Below are positions 22,095 through 33,168 of a DNA stretch of 64,000 nucleotides, in pieces. Within the stretch, counting starts at the first letter, position 1; each line of letters begins with the position of its first letter. The DNA lies in contig JAGFNQ010001133.1 in assembly GCA_024364735.1 (NCBI GenBank), forward strand, positions 36,352-100,351. Direction: 5' to 3'. The DNA is from Boesenbergia rotunda. Its lineage: Eukaryota > Streptophyta > Magnoliopsida > Zingiberales > Zingiberaceae. Under the pieces are notes generated by a model. The model was not told the DNA's origin. It ran no database searches and saw nothing but the letters and a program-made list of their open reading frames with translations. The translations under genes were made by a program, and so were the position numbers.

Positions 22095-22318
22095 AAAAAG
22101 AATTTCTTTTATAAGAAAACAGTGGGAGTAACATTGAACTTGAAGAAGTTCAAGGAACTCCAATAGACATTACGGAGACACCTAGTCAAGACCCACAACC
22201 GAGAACTCATGATGATGAGCTATTAGTTGAACCTAAAACAACACCACCTCTTCGTAGGTCTGATAGGACACGCAATATTCCAGAGAGATACGGATTTCTC
22301 ATAAGTGAATCAAACGAC
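22095..22318 (+). pseudogene. pol: Copia integrase-RT connector, out of frame
   Basis: The reading frame continues in another phase, with a TAA near 22112-22114, then runs open through SDRTRNIPERYGF-type residues into reverse transcriptase. The shift and stop separate integrase from reverse transcriptase. Confidence 0.75.
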
Positions 22319-23542
22319 TTGTTACTCATTAGCGATGACGAACCTATCAGTTATGAAGTTGTTCTGAAAATTTTAGAAAGGGACAAATGGCTTGAAGCCA
22401 TGAAGTCGGAAATGGATTCCATGTACCAAAATCAAGTATGGGACTTGGTTAACCCACCTGAAGGGATTAAGCCCATAGGGTGCAAGTGGGTTTTCAAGAA
22501 GAAAACCGACATGGAAGGTAATGTTGTTACCTTTAAGGCTAGATTAGTGGCAAAAGGATATCGTCAGAAACAAGGAATTGATTATGACGAAACCTATTCG
22601 CCAATAGCTATGCTTAAATTCATTCGAATGCTCCTGGCCATAGCAGCTCATTATGACTATGAGATATGGCAAATGGATGTGAAAACAGCTTTCCTTAATG
22701 GAAACCTGCTTGAGGATGTATACATGATACAACCTGAAGATTTCACATCGGTTGATAAAACCAAAGTATGCAAGCTTCGACGATCCATATATGGACTGAA
22801 GCAAGCATCCAGGAGCTGGAACATCCGTTTTGATGAGACAATCAAAGAGTTTGATTTCTCACAAAATCTTGACAAACCTTGTGTGTACAAGAAGGTCAGT
22901 GGGAGTGCAGTCGTATTCCTAGTGTTATATGTCGATGACATATTACTTATAGGAAACGATATATCAGTCTTACAGTCAGTTAAAATTTGGTTGTCCAAAA
23001 CATTCTCCATGAAAGACCTGGGAGAAGCAACCTATATCCTTGGGATTAGAATCTATAGAGATAGATCAAAACGATTGCTTAGTCTTTTGCAGTCTACATA
23101 TATAGACCGATTGCTAAAAAGGTTTAGCATGTCGGAATCCAAGAAAGGTTATCTTTCCATCAGGCATGGGATCAACCTTTCAAAGTCTATGTGTCCGCGC
23201 ATAGAAAACGAGAGGATTTGCATGAATAAGATCCCTTATGCATCCGCAATAGGATCTATCATGTATGCTATGTTATGTACTAGGCCCGATGTATCGTATG
23301 CTCTGAGCGTCACAAGCAGATACCAGTCAGATCCAGGAATGGATCATTGGGCGGCTGTCAAGACAATCCTCAAGTACTTAAGAAGAACTAAGGATGTGTT
23401 CCTAATATATGGGGAAGGTGATATGGTAATACGTGGGTATACAGATGCCAGTTTCCAGACAGATAAGGATGACTCCAAATCTCAGTCTGGATACGTATTT
23501 ATTTTCAATGGAGGCGCAATACGTTGGAAGAGTTCCAAATAA
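22319..23542 (+). pseudogene. pol: Copia reverse transcriptase and start of RNase H
   Basis: It carries the copia RT block order: CKWVFKKK, ARLVAKGY, DYDETYSPIA, WQMDVKTAFLNG, SIYGLKQASR, and the catalytic YVDD at 22928-22939. RNase H begins with GYTDASFQTD and is stopped by TAA at 23540-23542, where relatives carry a sense codon. RT copies the element RNA into DNA. The catalytic residues seen are intact, so decay is by stop and shift rather than by active-site change. Confidence 0.93.
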
Positions 23543-23854
23543 GACACCGTAGCGGATTCTACCACGGAAGCAGAATATATTGCAACTTCGGAAGCAGTAA
23601 AGGAAGCAGTCTGGATCAAGAAGTTTGTCTCAGAACTTGGTGTGGTTCCAACCATTGATGAAGCAATACCGGTTTACTGCGACAAGAATGGAGCTATTGC
23701 ACAAGCAAAGGAACCAAGGTCTCATCAGCGATCCAAACATGTGCTTCGCCGCTATCATCTGATCAGAGAGATTATAAGTAGGAATGATATACAAATTGAG
23801 AAAAGTCCTACTAAAAGGAATTTAGAGGATCCTTTAACTAAGGCCTTGCCTTAA
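23543..23854 (+). pseudogene. pol: Copia RNase H remainder
   Basis: Same frame as the RT after the stop at 23540. It shows STTEAEYIATSEA, CDKNGAIAQAKEP and the usual end DPLTKALP before TAA. The polypurine-like tract aagtggaag stands at 23919-23927, just before the 3' LTR. Confidence 0.88.
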
Positions 23855-23928
23855 AGCAAGTTTGAGGGTCATGTTAGAGCCTGTGGTATTGGATACCGTA
23901 GCGATTGGCATTAGGCCAAGTGGAAGTT

Positions 23929-26191
23929 TGTTAGTAATATGAGAGAAGTGTCCTAAGGCAATCGCCTTATGATTGTAATTATTTATTTTAATAAATGAAG
24001 ATTCACTATTTGAGTATACATGTTAGTGTATTTGATTGAGATCTTAAACTCATTTACTGAATGTCCACAATACAATTCACAGCATGAGAGAATTTGTGAT
24101 GAATTCACAAATAGTGAGTATCTCTACATGTGCAATTGTGAAGTATTGAAATTGTCCCTAGTCGATGAATTGATAAACATGGACACTATCAATTCTGTTG
24201 AGACTAGCATGGGTTATTCTCTAATCAGCTGATTCTCACTGGCTGGTGACATTGGGATGTCCGGAGATAAACATGAATGCTAGTTAAGGGAACTAGTTCA
24301 TTGGAGTGACTGGCTGTAAAACTTCATATGGTAGTCTACATATAGACATGTCAGTGAAGTTTTACTGCAGCTTAAGTGCGATGTTCCTTTGACTTGCGGT
24401 GTTCAAGTCATCTTGGTCATGGAGACTTATACTTTGACATCTTAAGCAAGCATCTCCAAGGAGGTATGGACCCAGGATGATTGGGTATAAGCCAAAGTGC
24501 CCGAAGATGTTTGAACAGCCTACAAAGGATTCACCACTCCTTGCGAGGAGATGTATACCCAAGACCTGTCGTCGGATTGTTACTCGAAGCCTCTAGCCAG
24601 AGCATGACATGTTCAGAGTATGGATCTCTTAGAGACATGAGAGTAATTAGAATCCGTAGGACGAGAAAATATTACTTGGGCTAGGTGTGACGTAGTCAGC
24701 CTAGTGGGGACTGACACACATAGACCATGTCCTGAACCAAGTGGGTATAAGATGGTGAAGGGAATGAGGCACGATTCATTATAGCTGCTGAAGGGTTTCA
24801 GAATCATTTCTGAGGTCAACCGTTGATCTTTCGATTTATTGGGGATCATGATGTACTACTAGGTGCCACTCATGATCGTTCTATGATTGGTGAATTATAG
24901 ACGGCCAACATAAATCGAAAGCCTATTTAGTCACACGCACTACGAGTAATCCGAGGAATTTAAAACGAGTTGAAAATTGGATTTTCCGATCAAGAGAGAT
25001 AAGTCGAATCTGAATTTTTCAGAAACGCATCGGAAGCATAAATGGCTAAGTCTTTTGAAGACTTATTGGACGAATTAAATGAGTTTAATTCATATGGTCT
25101 TGGCTTGGGTTTGGCCGGCCAAAGAGGGTCCCCACCCTCTTTGTTTGGCCGGCCACATCAAAAGGGACAACCAAATTATTTGGTTCAAGTTATAAAATAA
25201 ACCAAGAGTGGTTTGTTTTATAAAATTATGGATAATATATAAATTTTATAAACCAAGGTTTTTGTTTATTATTTTCATGAAAATTAAAATAAACTTGAAT
25301 AGTTTATTTTATTTTATAAAATCAATTATAAATTGATTTTCCATGATAAGAAAAATTTATATAATAAATTTCTTATGAAATCTTATTCCATAAAGAAAAG
25401 GGAGACATGGTTGTTTTTATTATAAATTAAATTATGATAAAAACTTGGCATGATGGAATAATTCATAGAAAAATTTATATGATAAATTTCTTATGAAAAT
25501 TTATTCCATAAAAAGGAGACTTGGCGGTTGAGAGGCTACTATATAAAGGAACCAAGGCAAGGCTTGGAAATCAATCCAAGAGATCTAGGAATAAGCCCTC
25601 TCTCTCTCTCCTTCTCTCCCTCTCCCTTCTCTAGTGCCGCCGGCCCTAGAGGCCCTTGTTGCCGTGAGCCACAACCACCACCGGCCTCCTTCTCCGGCGT
25701 CCAAGCTCCGGCGATCAGCCACCTTTGGCCACCAAGAAGCCGCCGCAAGAAGAAGAAGAAGCGGGCGCAACTCCTTCCTTCTTCCCGGAATCTTGATTCC
25801 GTTCTTCGTTTGGTGGTTAGTCTTTCCATCTCTCTCTTAGTATTCTTGTCGTTCCTTTGGAGAATCTAGTAGTTCTTGTCGGCATGAAACTCGTGGCTTT
25901 GCGAAGTCATCCCGAAGAAAACTCGGCGTGGACGCAAATAGAGGCGGAGCTTCCAAGGGACACTACGGTTGGATCTCGTCCCTTTCTTCGAGTTACGCGA
26001 GGTAACAAGTAAATTAGTTTACGTTTCTACAAAATTTTAAATATATGATCATGTCTACATAACATAAGGTTGCATGCTAGATGTGTGGTTAAATAATTTG
26101 AGAAATTATTTATGCTAAATCTTCCGCTGCACATAATTAAATTTAAAAATTACGAACCCGCATCCATGTCAACATGCACCCGGTCCCAATA
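23929..26191 (+). repeat. 3' LTR of the Angela-like copia
   Basis: It is a near-identical copy of 8798-11061, starting TGTTAGTAATATG. Its last base pair is TA instead of CA. It is followed by the C-run that belongs to the middle element's LTR. Few scattered differences between the two LTRs indicate a rather recent insertion. Confidence 0.95.
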
Positions 26192-26226
26192 CCCCCCCCC
26201 CCTCTAGCTTCACGGTAAGATCCTAA
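26192..26226 (+). repeat. 5' LTR of the middle element, last part
   Basis: The C-run, then ctctagcttcacggtaag and atcctaa, match the end of the 3' LTR at 29730-29767. A primer-binding-site remnant (tggtatca) follows at 26231. Confidence 0.8.
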
Positions 26227-26296
26227 TAAGTGGTATCAATGCGAAGGTTCACTCGTCTACGGACTAATCACCGGGAGAGCAAAAAGCTAGAGGAAG

Positions 26297-27904
26297 ATGG
26301 TTTCGGAAGGTCCACTAGGATGGGATATTAGGATTTCACCTCCATACGACCGTGATGACTTTGATTATTAGAGGAAGCGCTTGGAGACATGGTTCCAAAT
26401 GGATTAAGATTATTGGACCACATTGGAAGTTCCATTTCAAGCTCCAACGGACAAGAAGGGAAAATGCCTTCGACCTCGGTATTGAACCAAGAATCAAACA
26501 AAAGAAGCGGAGGCGGATAAGGAGGTAACTAGAATTGTATTAAATTTATTACCTTCATATATTGTGTCAACTGTAGGAGAACACAAGAATGCATATAAGC
26601 TATGGAGAAAGGTGATAGCTCTACATGAAAATTTGGCACAAGGACAAGGAGAAGAAGAGTCCAAGGAAAAGGAGTAATTGGTCCAAGGGAAGGAGAATGA
26701 CCAATCGGAAGTTGAGTCGAGTTCAACATCCGAAGAGGAGGAGAAAATGGCATCATCCACATCCTCAAGTTAGGAAGAAATAGAAGAAGTCTCCACTTCA
26801 AGGATTGAGGGGGAGGAAGAACCATCCTCAATACCGGAACAAGAAGAAGTCTCCACCTCCACCAAAGTAAAGTCAAAGGAACATATAATTTGCTTTGGGT
26901 GCAATAAAAAAGGACAATACAAGGACAAGTGTCCATTGGGTAAGAAAAAGGAGGTAAACCCTAAACTCAAATCAAGTGATTTGAAAACTAACATGAGTTG
27001 TAGGGATGGAGCAAAGAAGGATAAGAAGCATATAAGGTGCTTCACATGTGGTGAGCTAGGGCACTATCACACCAAATGCTCAAGGAAAGAAGAATTCAAG
27101 AAATTGGAGCATTTGAGGAAATGAGAGAAGGAGGAGAAGAAGAGAAGCTCACATCAAGGAGGAGCTACAAGGGTAAGGGAGGTAATCCCTAACTTTTAGT
27201 TTAAATATAATTCAAATTTAAACTCCTCCATGCATGTTAGAAAAAATGTCCATTATTTATCCATGCATAATTTTGGTTTCAAATATCATGATAAAAGTAG
27301 GGTTAATGTTGCATATCAAAACCCTAGGGAATTCATGCAACATGATAAACCTAGAGCTTTTAGACCTAAGGATCAAGGCACAAATCCCAAGAAGGGGAGA
27401 CATATGCCAAGAAATGTGGGTAGGTCTAGGAATGTCGAAGGTGGACATGTTGGTTCTAGGGTTGAAAACCTAGAAAGGAATAATCAAACTTTAAGGGAAA
27501 AGCTTGATAAATTAGAGAAAATCCTAGAAAGATTCACTATTGGATCTAAAGGTTTAGGTATGGACAATGATAGATCGGGTTTAGGATATCGGTCTAAGTT
27601 CTCCAATGCCAATGAAAAGAAGTATGCTAGGGTAGCATATAACTATGGCAAGGAGGGTAAGTCCAAAAATGGCAAGGGAATGCCATTTAAAAGCAAGGAA
27701 AAAGTCTTAACTAAGGACAAGGGGTCCAAGGTTAAGAGAGTGAAGGTTGTAGACCAAGAGTCACCGGAGGTACACCGATGTGGTCTAGTATTTGTTGAGT
27801 CACCTAGGGAGGTAGCTAAGGCTAAGAGCTCAAGGGGGAGCTCTAGGAGCCAAGTTGGGACCCATGGTCTATGGATTCCGGGAGGTTTTCTCTCGGAAGT
27901 CTAA
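26297..27904 (+). pseudogene. gag: Gag-like relic with two zinc knuckles
   Basis: It starts ATGGTTTCGGAAGG at 26297 and has several in-frame stops (about 26369, 26405, 26676, 26771, 27121). Recognisable parts: a central segment with LPSYIVSTVGEH and LWRKVIALHE; a Glu/Ser-rich stretch; zinc knuckle 1 (CFGCNKKGQYKDKC, His replaced by Gln); zinc knuckle 2 (CFTCGELGHYHTKC, intact); and a long basic C-terminal part (open 27230-27904) with a coiled-coil-like LERNNQTLREKLDKLEKI. The coiled coil and GSKGLGM / SGLGYRSK words resemble Sirevirus gag. No pol follows. Confidence 0.75.
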
Positions 27905-28839
27905 ATGGGTCATAGAATGTGCCAAGAGATGTGGAGACGGATTTGAGTCTCAATCATTGGGGTTGGGCACATTAGATTTGAGTTTCATGCATAAAAATAT
28001 GACATTGGGGTCATATTACAGAAGGATAATTTTTGATGTATAAATACCATATAAATCAATGCGAGGGATGCATTGTGGGTTAGTATGGGCAAAGACATCA
28101 AGAGGAAATCAAAACTAAGACTTTAGGTCAAGGTTCAATTGAACCATTTAGTTGATTTTGGGTTTTATGTCAATCATGGGATTGGTGATAGATACATGTG
28201 TGAATGTATTTTCCCCAAGTAGATATGGGTACCACAAATCTCTCTATAAAATTTAGAATTTTTTGGAGATTTATGGAATTTTTGGTGCATTTCTGAATTT
28301 GGGTCAGAAATGCTGAAATTGGGTTTTTCAGAGTATCAGTCGACTGGTAGATGGGGCAGTCGACTGGTCAAGGATGAAATGATTTTTCAGCAGTCAAAAG
28401 GTGTCACAATGATGTAAAACAAGTGTGTAATCTTATGGTGGGTTAGTACACTGTGTTTATGATCATTAAGGGTTAAAGGATCCAATAAGAGGGAAATTGT
28501 TGGAGTCTTTTCGATGAATGACAAAGGGGGAGAAGTGTTGGGTTTAAGTGGGAAACCAAACACGCCTTTGCAAGAAATCCTAGGTCTAGGGGGAGCTTAT
28601 GTAAAGGAGCATTGTTGCTCATTTGTGGCGTAAGGGGAACCTTGGAGAGGTTCTTAAAATGCCTTTGTAAGTCCAATGTAGGGGGAGCCTTGGAAAGGTT
28701 TTTAAAAGGCCGGTTTTGGTAAAAGTCCTAAATTCATGGGGAGGTTAGGTGTGGGGATGCCTTGTGATAGGATCCATGCATATTTGCTATTTATTTTCCC
28801 TAACTTAAACGCATTGCCAAAAATCGAAAAGGGGGAGAT
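27905..28839 (+). other. Non-coding 3' part of the middle element
   Basis: No coding sequence is seen. It contains purine-rich words such as gggggagaagtg, gggggagc (several) and finally gaaaagggggaga (28826-28838), the polypurine tract beside the LTR. Two more copies of CAGTCGACTG stand at 28337 and 28357. Confidence 0.65.
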
Positions 28840-29767
28840 TGTTGGGGCAATCTATGGTCCGGAGTGACCATGTGTTTTGATGTTTGGGTAAAGGGTTTAA
28901 GTTAGGTTTATCCTTGTGGTTTGATATGTGTGATTGAGTTTGCAGGACTTGGTGAGTCACACATGGAGTACGTATCCGAGGGACGAGAGCGAGGGAAGAG
29001 GACTCCAAGGGCAAGCCGGGGGAAGTGGACTTCAAAGGGCATACGTGAAGGATGGCATGGAGGCAAGCCGAGGGCTTGCGTGAGCATCTAAGGGACGACA
29101 GCTCATGGAAGAGGACTTCAAGGGGCGAGCTAAGGGAGTGAACTTGAAGGCATACGTGAAGGAGGGTCTTCGGAGTGAGGCAGAGTGAATATGTAAGCTG
29201 GGTAGTCGACTGGGAATGGACCAGTCGACTGCCAGCGGGGAACTCGAGCTCACAGAAAGATCAGTCGACTGGTCTGGGACCAGTCGACTGATCAGGTCAA
29301 AAATCTAGCCGTTGAGTTAGCCATTGGCTAGCTGTCGATGGGATCAGTCGACTGCCCTGGGGGCAGTCGACTGGTAGCGGCTAGTTCAGCCTTAGGCTCT
29401 ATTTAAGATAGCTTCATTTTGGCTGAGAGTTTCTTGACGAAATGAGCTTGGTTAGAGCTCATTAGTAGTCTTTGTTGCTCAGAAGTGTTGTCCAGGTTGT
29501 GGTGAGATTTCTCCAACCACAAGGAGCTACACGAACTAGCCGGAGGTCATCCGGGGAGTCATCCATCGACGGATCGGAATCGTCCACCTTACAGACAGCC
29601 ATGGAGTAGGAGCATCATCTCCGAACCACGTAAAGGTTTGGTGTTAGCGTTTGGTTTTGTTTTGTATTTAGTATTTCGGCTTGCGCACACTAACATTGTA
29701 AGTAGAAAAGTTGAAGAAAAACTATTCACCCCCCCCCCCCCTCTCTAGCTTCACGTTAAGATCCTAA
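28840..29767 (+). repeat. 3' LTR of the middle element
   Basis: It begins TGTTGGGGC after the polypurine tract and ends about gatcctaa. It holds six copies of CAGTCGACTG (29203, first base T; then 29222, 29262, 29281, 29345, 29364) and a run of 12 or more C near 29730-29741. Its close similarity to 7903-8797 ties the two together. Confidence 0.88.
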
Positions 29768-29772
29768 TATTT

Positions 29773-30271
29773 CCAGACGATCATCTACGCGTCTAGTGTC
29801 TCTACTCGTTCGAGAGTCCGGATCCCTTACTGTCATATCTTGACCTCACTTTTCCACTTTCATGGACGTGATATTTGCACTGGCGAGCTTAGTAAGATGA
29901 TGGAGTTCAATAAATTAGGTATTAGGAATTTCTCCTTAGCAGCGATAGATGTCATGGTCGCCAGGGTCATCTCGTGGAGACGACGGACAGCTCCACCATA
30001 GGATGATTCAGAGGATGACAAGGACTTCGATGTCGCAGACTTCGCTATCGAGATTGAATCGGAGATGGAGCACTCACCGGCACCACCTCCTCCCTTCACC
30101 ATGGACCAGCACCTTACACGGATTGAGCAGGAGATCCATAGCCTTCGAGAGGAGATGGAAGGCCATCATGTGGAGAGGATGGGCGCCGATCAAGCCCACC
30201 ACGCAGAGATGATGGCTATGTTTCGTTCATGGCATCCAAGCCCTTCTTGGTATCCAGGCCCTTCTTCGTAG
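29773..30271 (+). pseudogene. Captured plant ORF, second part
   Basis: This continues the frame cut at 7902. Across the gap the phase is preserved if one copy of the 5-bp target is dropped. The part has RVRIPYCHILTSLF and a conserved end of the plant transposon-protein domain, then a TAG at 29999-30001. In the same frame an acidic linker, a Pro-rich piece (SPAPPPP) and a coiled-coil-like segment (IEQEIHSLREEMEGHH) lead to a TAG ending at 30271. So the gene has one internal stop besides the insertion. Confidence 0.6.
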
Positions 30272-31812
30272 TTTGGCATTGTACTTTGACTATGGATGGA
30301 TTTGAACTTGACTTGTCTATTGACCTCTCCTACTTAATTGATTATGGATGACCTCTGTTGACTTGCTTAGGATTCTTAGAATGTGCTCAGTAGAATAGGT
30401 TTATTTATTCACCTATGAGTTTTTTATAATTCTTGTCATTTTTTTAATCATTTTTCAAAAACTATTAATTATTTTTAAAATATATATATATATAGTTTTT
30501 CAAAATCATATTGTTTTATCTTTTTGTGTTATTCTTTCATCTTAGTTTTTCAAAAAATTACCACCTTTAAAACTAGGGATTTTTTCGTTATGGACTTAAC
30601 CCTAGGATGCATGCTCCTATAGATTTAGAAGTCACCATCTCACAAACACATTAGAATACTTTGATTAATAACTTAGACTAGGTTGAAATGTTTAGGTCTA
30701 TATCTTGACTCAAGATGTTTTGAGTCAGTGCATCAAGAGTAGTTGAGGCAATAAATACAATTGAACATCAATTAAGTTAAGTAATCAACCTTAGAAAATC
30801 TATCTTGATCAGACTACTTAACTTGATTAACCCATGTGAAAGCTACTATTTTATAACAGTTAGTAAGTAACAAACTAAGTTAGACAGGGACCCAAGAAAT
30901 TAAGATTTGATTATTTTTCAAATTTTGTTAAAATTATTGCATGGTTTAGACTTAAATCATGCTTGGACTCGATAGGAATATTAACTTGGTTCAAATTCTG
31001 ATCTCTAACATTAATTTTGTGTTATTGCTTAATTATTTCATAGTTTACCACTTACAACTTAGCATATGCTTTCTTAAAAAAAAATATAACTCTCTATATT
31101 TTTTTCTTTCTTAGAATTACTTTTTCAAAATTTTCTTATGTTTTCAAAACTCATAGGCTTTGATACTCAATTTCTTTCTCCATAAATCAAATTTTTCTCA
31201 AAAAAAAAGGGAGAGTAGGGAAAAATTTACTTTCAAAGAATATTTGTTGTAAATTTTTTTGATATATGGTAAAGAGGGAGAGTAGAAAAAGTAAAGTTAG
31301 AAACCTTTTTCGTTTTTCAAAATTTAGTTTTTCAAAGATATTTTCACTTTAATTTAGAGTTAAAAATCTTTTTCTTTTTCAAAAACTTTAGTTTCACTTT
31401 AACTTAGAGTTTTACTCAAAAGTTTTCAAAACATTATTTTAAAATTTTATACTTAGAATTATTTTTCTAAAATAATGAACATTCTTATACTTAGAATTTT
31501 TCAAAGAAATTAGAGAATTTTTTAAATTAAAAATTACATGTTTTTTAATAACTTCAGGGGGATAATTTCAAATCTAGGGGAGCTTTATGCACTATTTCAA
31601 TTTTGCAAGTTTTTCTTTTTCAAAAATTGTAAATGTTTTAAAAACAAGGGGGAGATCACTTATAAAGAGGGAGAGCTAAATATTTATCTACAAATTTCTC
31701 AAAGCCTTAAGAAAATTACTTTAATCTATTTACTTACCTGTGTCTTATTTCTTGCTTATATTTTTTAACATAACTTTTGAACTGGGTTGCGATAAATCAA
31801 AAAGGGGGAGAT
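30272..31812 (+). other. 3' non-coding part of the outer element with many polypurine tracts
   Basis: AT-rich, no gene. Purine tracts recur at about 31205 (aagggagagtaggg), 31270 (aaagagggagagtag), 31555, 31648 (aagggggagatc), 31665 and finally 31799-31811 (aaaaagggggaga) beside the LTR. Multiple tracts upstream of the 3' LTR are a described Sirevirus feature. Confidence 0.65.
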
Positions 31813-33160
31813 TGTTGGTGCTGGAAGCACCAGATCGAACCTAGTTTTGATAATGGCAAAGGATTCAAAGTTATGTTTATGTTGTGATCTAATGGGTTTT
31901 CTAAGTGCATATAAAAGTCCTAGTTTACCTAGGCATGATGTCTTAACATGCAGGGTTGAGCACAAAGTCCTAGTTGAAGACTAGGCACAATGTCCTAGCC
32001 AAGGGTTGGGCACCGAAGACCTGACCAAGGGTTGGGCACGAAGACCTGGTTCGAGGAATTGGGCACGAAGTCCTGGTCGAGGACTAGGCACGAAGACCTA
32101 ATCCGGAAGATCAGGCAGAAGACTTAACCGAGCAAAGACTTTGGACAGAAGTAGGGACGGGTCGAGGTACGAACGTCTCGAGATCTAGGAGTTTCGGAGG
32201 CCGAGCAAAAGTCTAACCTGAGGAGTCGGTTGGCAAAAGATAACTTCTCTAGAGTGGAGTGGGTGAGGATGTGCTCCCCTTAAGAGGGAGCAGTAGGCGT
32301 CGGTTCGACCTATGATTTAATTTGAAATCCAAAGTCAGAACTAGACAGCTTGGGCTATAAATCATGCATTTATTATATACATTATTGTGATCCAGGACTA
32401 ACCTTGATTGTAGGTCAAAACGATCAGTTGGCTGCAATCAAGGGTGCCTGAGAGGACTCAAGCGCTCGTTAGCCAGGCGGCTGAGAGGTCTCAGGTGCCT
32501 GAGAAGCTAGGCGCCTGAGACGACTCTGGAGCCCTAGAGGTGGTTCTCAGCGTTGGGGAAAGATGAGTTGGCAGTCACTGGTTGGAGGTGCCACCTCATC
32601 TCCCAAGCGCCCCAGTGCTCCCAGGTTCCCGAGAAGGGATAGAGTTTGATCGAGTCAGCGGATAACAATGCGACCAAATCGTGGGCGTGGAGGGCGCCCC
32701 TATAGCCTCTCAGGCGCCCGAGTACAAGTATAAAAGGGGTTTCACCGCTTGCATCCAGATATCAATTCAAGCACTTGAAAACTTAGTGATAAAGCTTCCG
32801 TGCTCAAGTTCTCTGCACCAAAGAAGTTCGAAGATCGACGACACACCCCTTCTACAACGAAATGATTGTTTCTTCTTTTAAAGTGTCGTTGGTATAATTT
32901 CCTTTTCATTTCTGTACTTAATTCATTATACTTATACTTCATTTTACGAATTATAGTATTGCCCAATAAAAACGGTCAAGGTCTGTGGGCCTTGGAGTAA
33001 GAGCCGCCATAGACTCTGAACCAAGTAAAAATAAAGTGTGTTAGTAGTGTTTAGACTTACAAGTTTCTTTATTTCCGTTGTGCTTACTCTCGATTCATTT
33101 TCGAAAATACATAATTGATATTCACCCCCCCCCCCCTCTATCGATCACAACAATCCCACA
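31813..33160 (+). repeat. 3' LTR of the outer element
   Basis: It begins TGTTGGTGC and ends aatcccaca, similar along its whole length to 2593-3934. It contains a TATA box near 32736 and a run of about 13 C at 33124-33136. Confidence 0.85.
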
Positions 33161-33168
33161 AGATTGAT

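Larger units (their letters stand above)
8798..26191 (+). mobile_element. BARE/Angela-like Ty1/copia retrotransposon (inner layer)
   Basis: Two 2.26-kb LTRs (8798-11061 and 23929-26191) differ at few positions. They flank a primer-binding site, a long leader, and gag, protease, integrase, reverse transcriptase and RNase H in copia order. The target duplication is CCCCC (8793-8797 and 26192-26196). Gag has been broken by a foldback (13073-14052) and a CACTA transposon (14143-20307); without them the element is about 10.2 kb. The long LTRs and integrase words such as RSDRGGEYLSQEF resemble BARE-1/Angela. Stops and a frameshift show the copy is dead. Confidence 0.93.
7903..29767 (+). mobile_element. 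Gag-only non-autonomous LTR element (middle layer)
   Basis: The 5' LTR begins TGTTGGGGC at 7903, is cut at 8797 by the inner copia element and resumes at 26192-26226. The 3' LTR is 28840-29767. Between are a primer-binding site, a gag-like coding relic with two zinc knuckles, a non-coding stretch and a polypurine tract, but no pol. Without the inner insertion the element is about 4.5 kb. The flanks tatat (7898-7902) and tattt (29768-29772) fit a 5-bp target duplication with one change. Skipping one copy keeps the interrupted ORF in frame, which supports these ends. Confidence 0.85.
2593..33160 (+). mobile_element. Non-autonomous Sirevirus-like LTR element with captured ORF, host of the nest
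   Basis: Two similar LTRs (2593-3934 and 31813-33160, 1342 and 1348 bp) flank a gag relic, a long AT-rich spacer, an unrelated plant ORF and a 3' non-coding part with repeated polypurine tracts. No protease, integrase, reverse transcriptase or RNase H of its own is visible. Without the inserted 7903-29767 block it is about 8.7 kb. Its gag and spacer resemble those of the coding-capable element at 58051, so it belongs to the same family but has lost or replaced pol. The target-site duplication is unclear: gaaga on the left, perhaps caaga at 33159-33163 on the right if the LTR ends two bases earlier. Confidence 0.8.
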
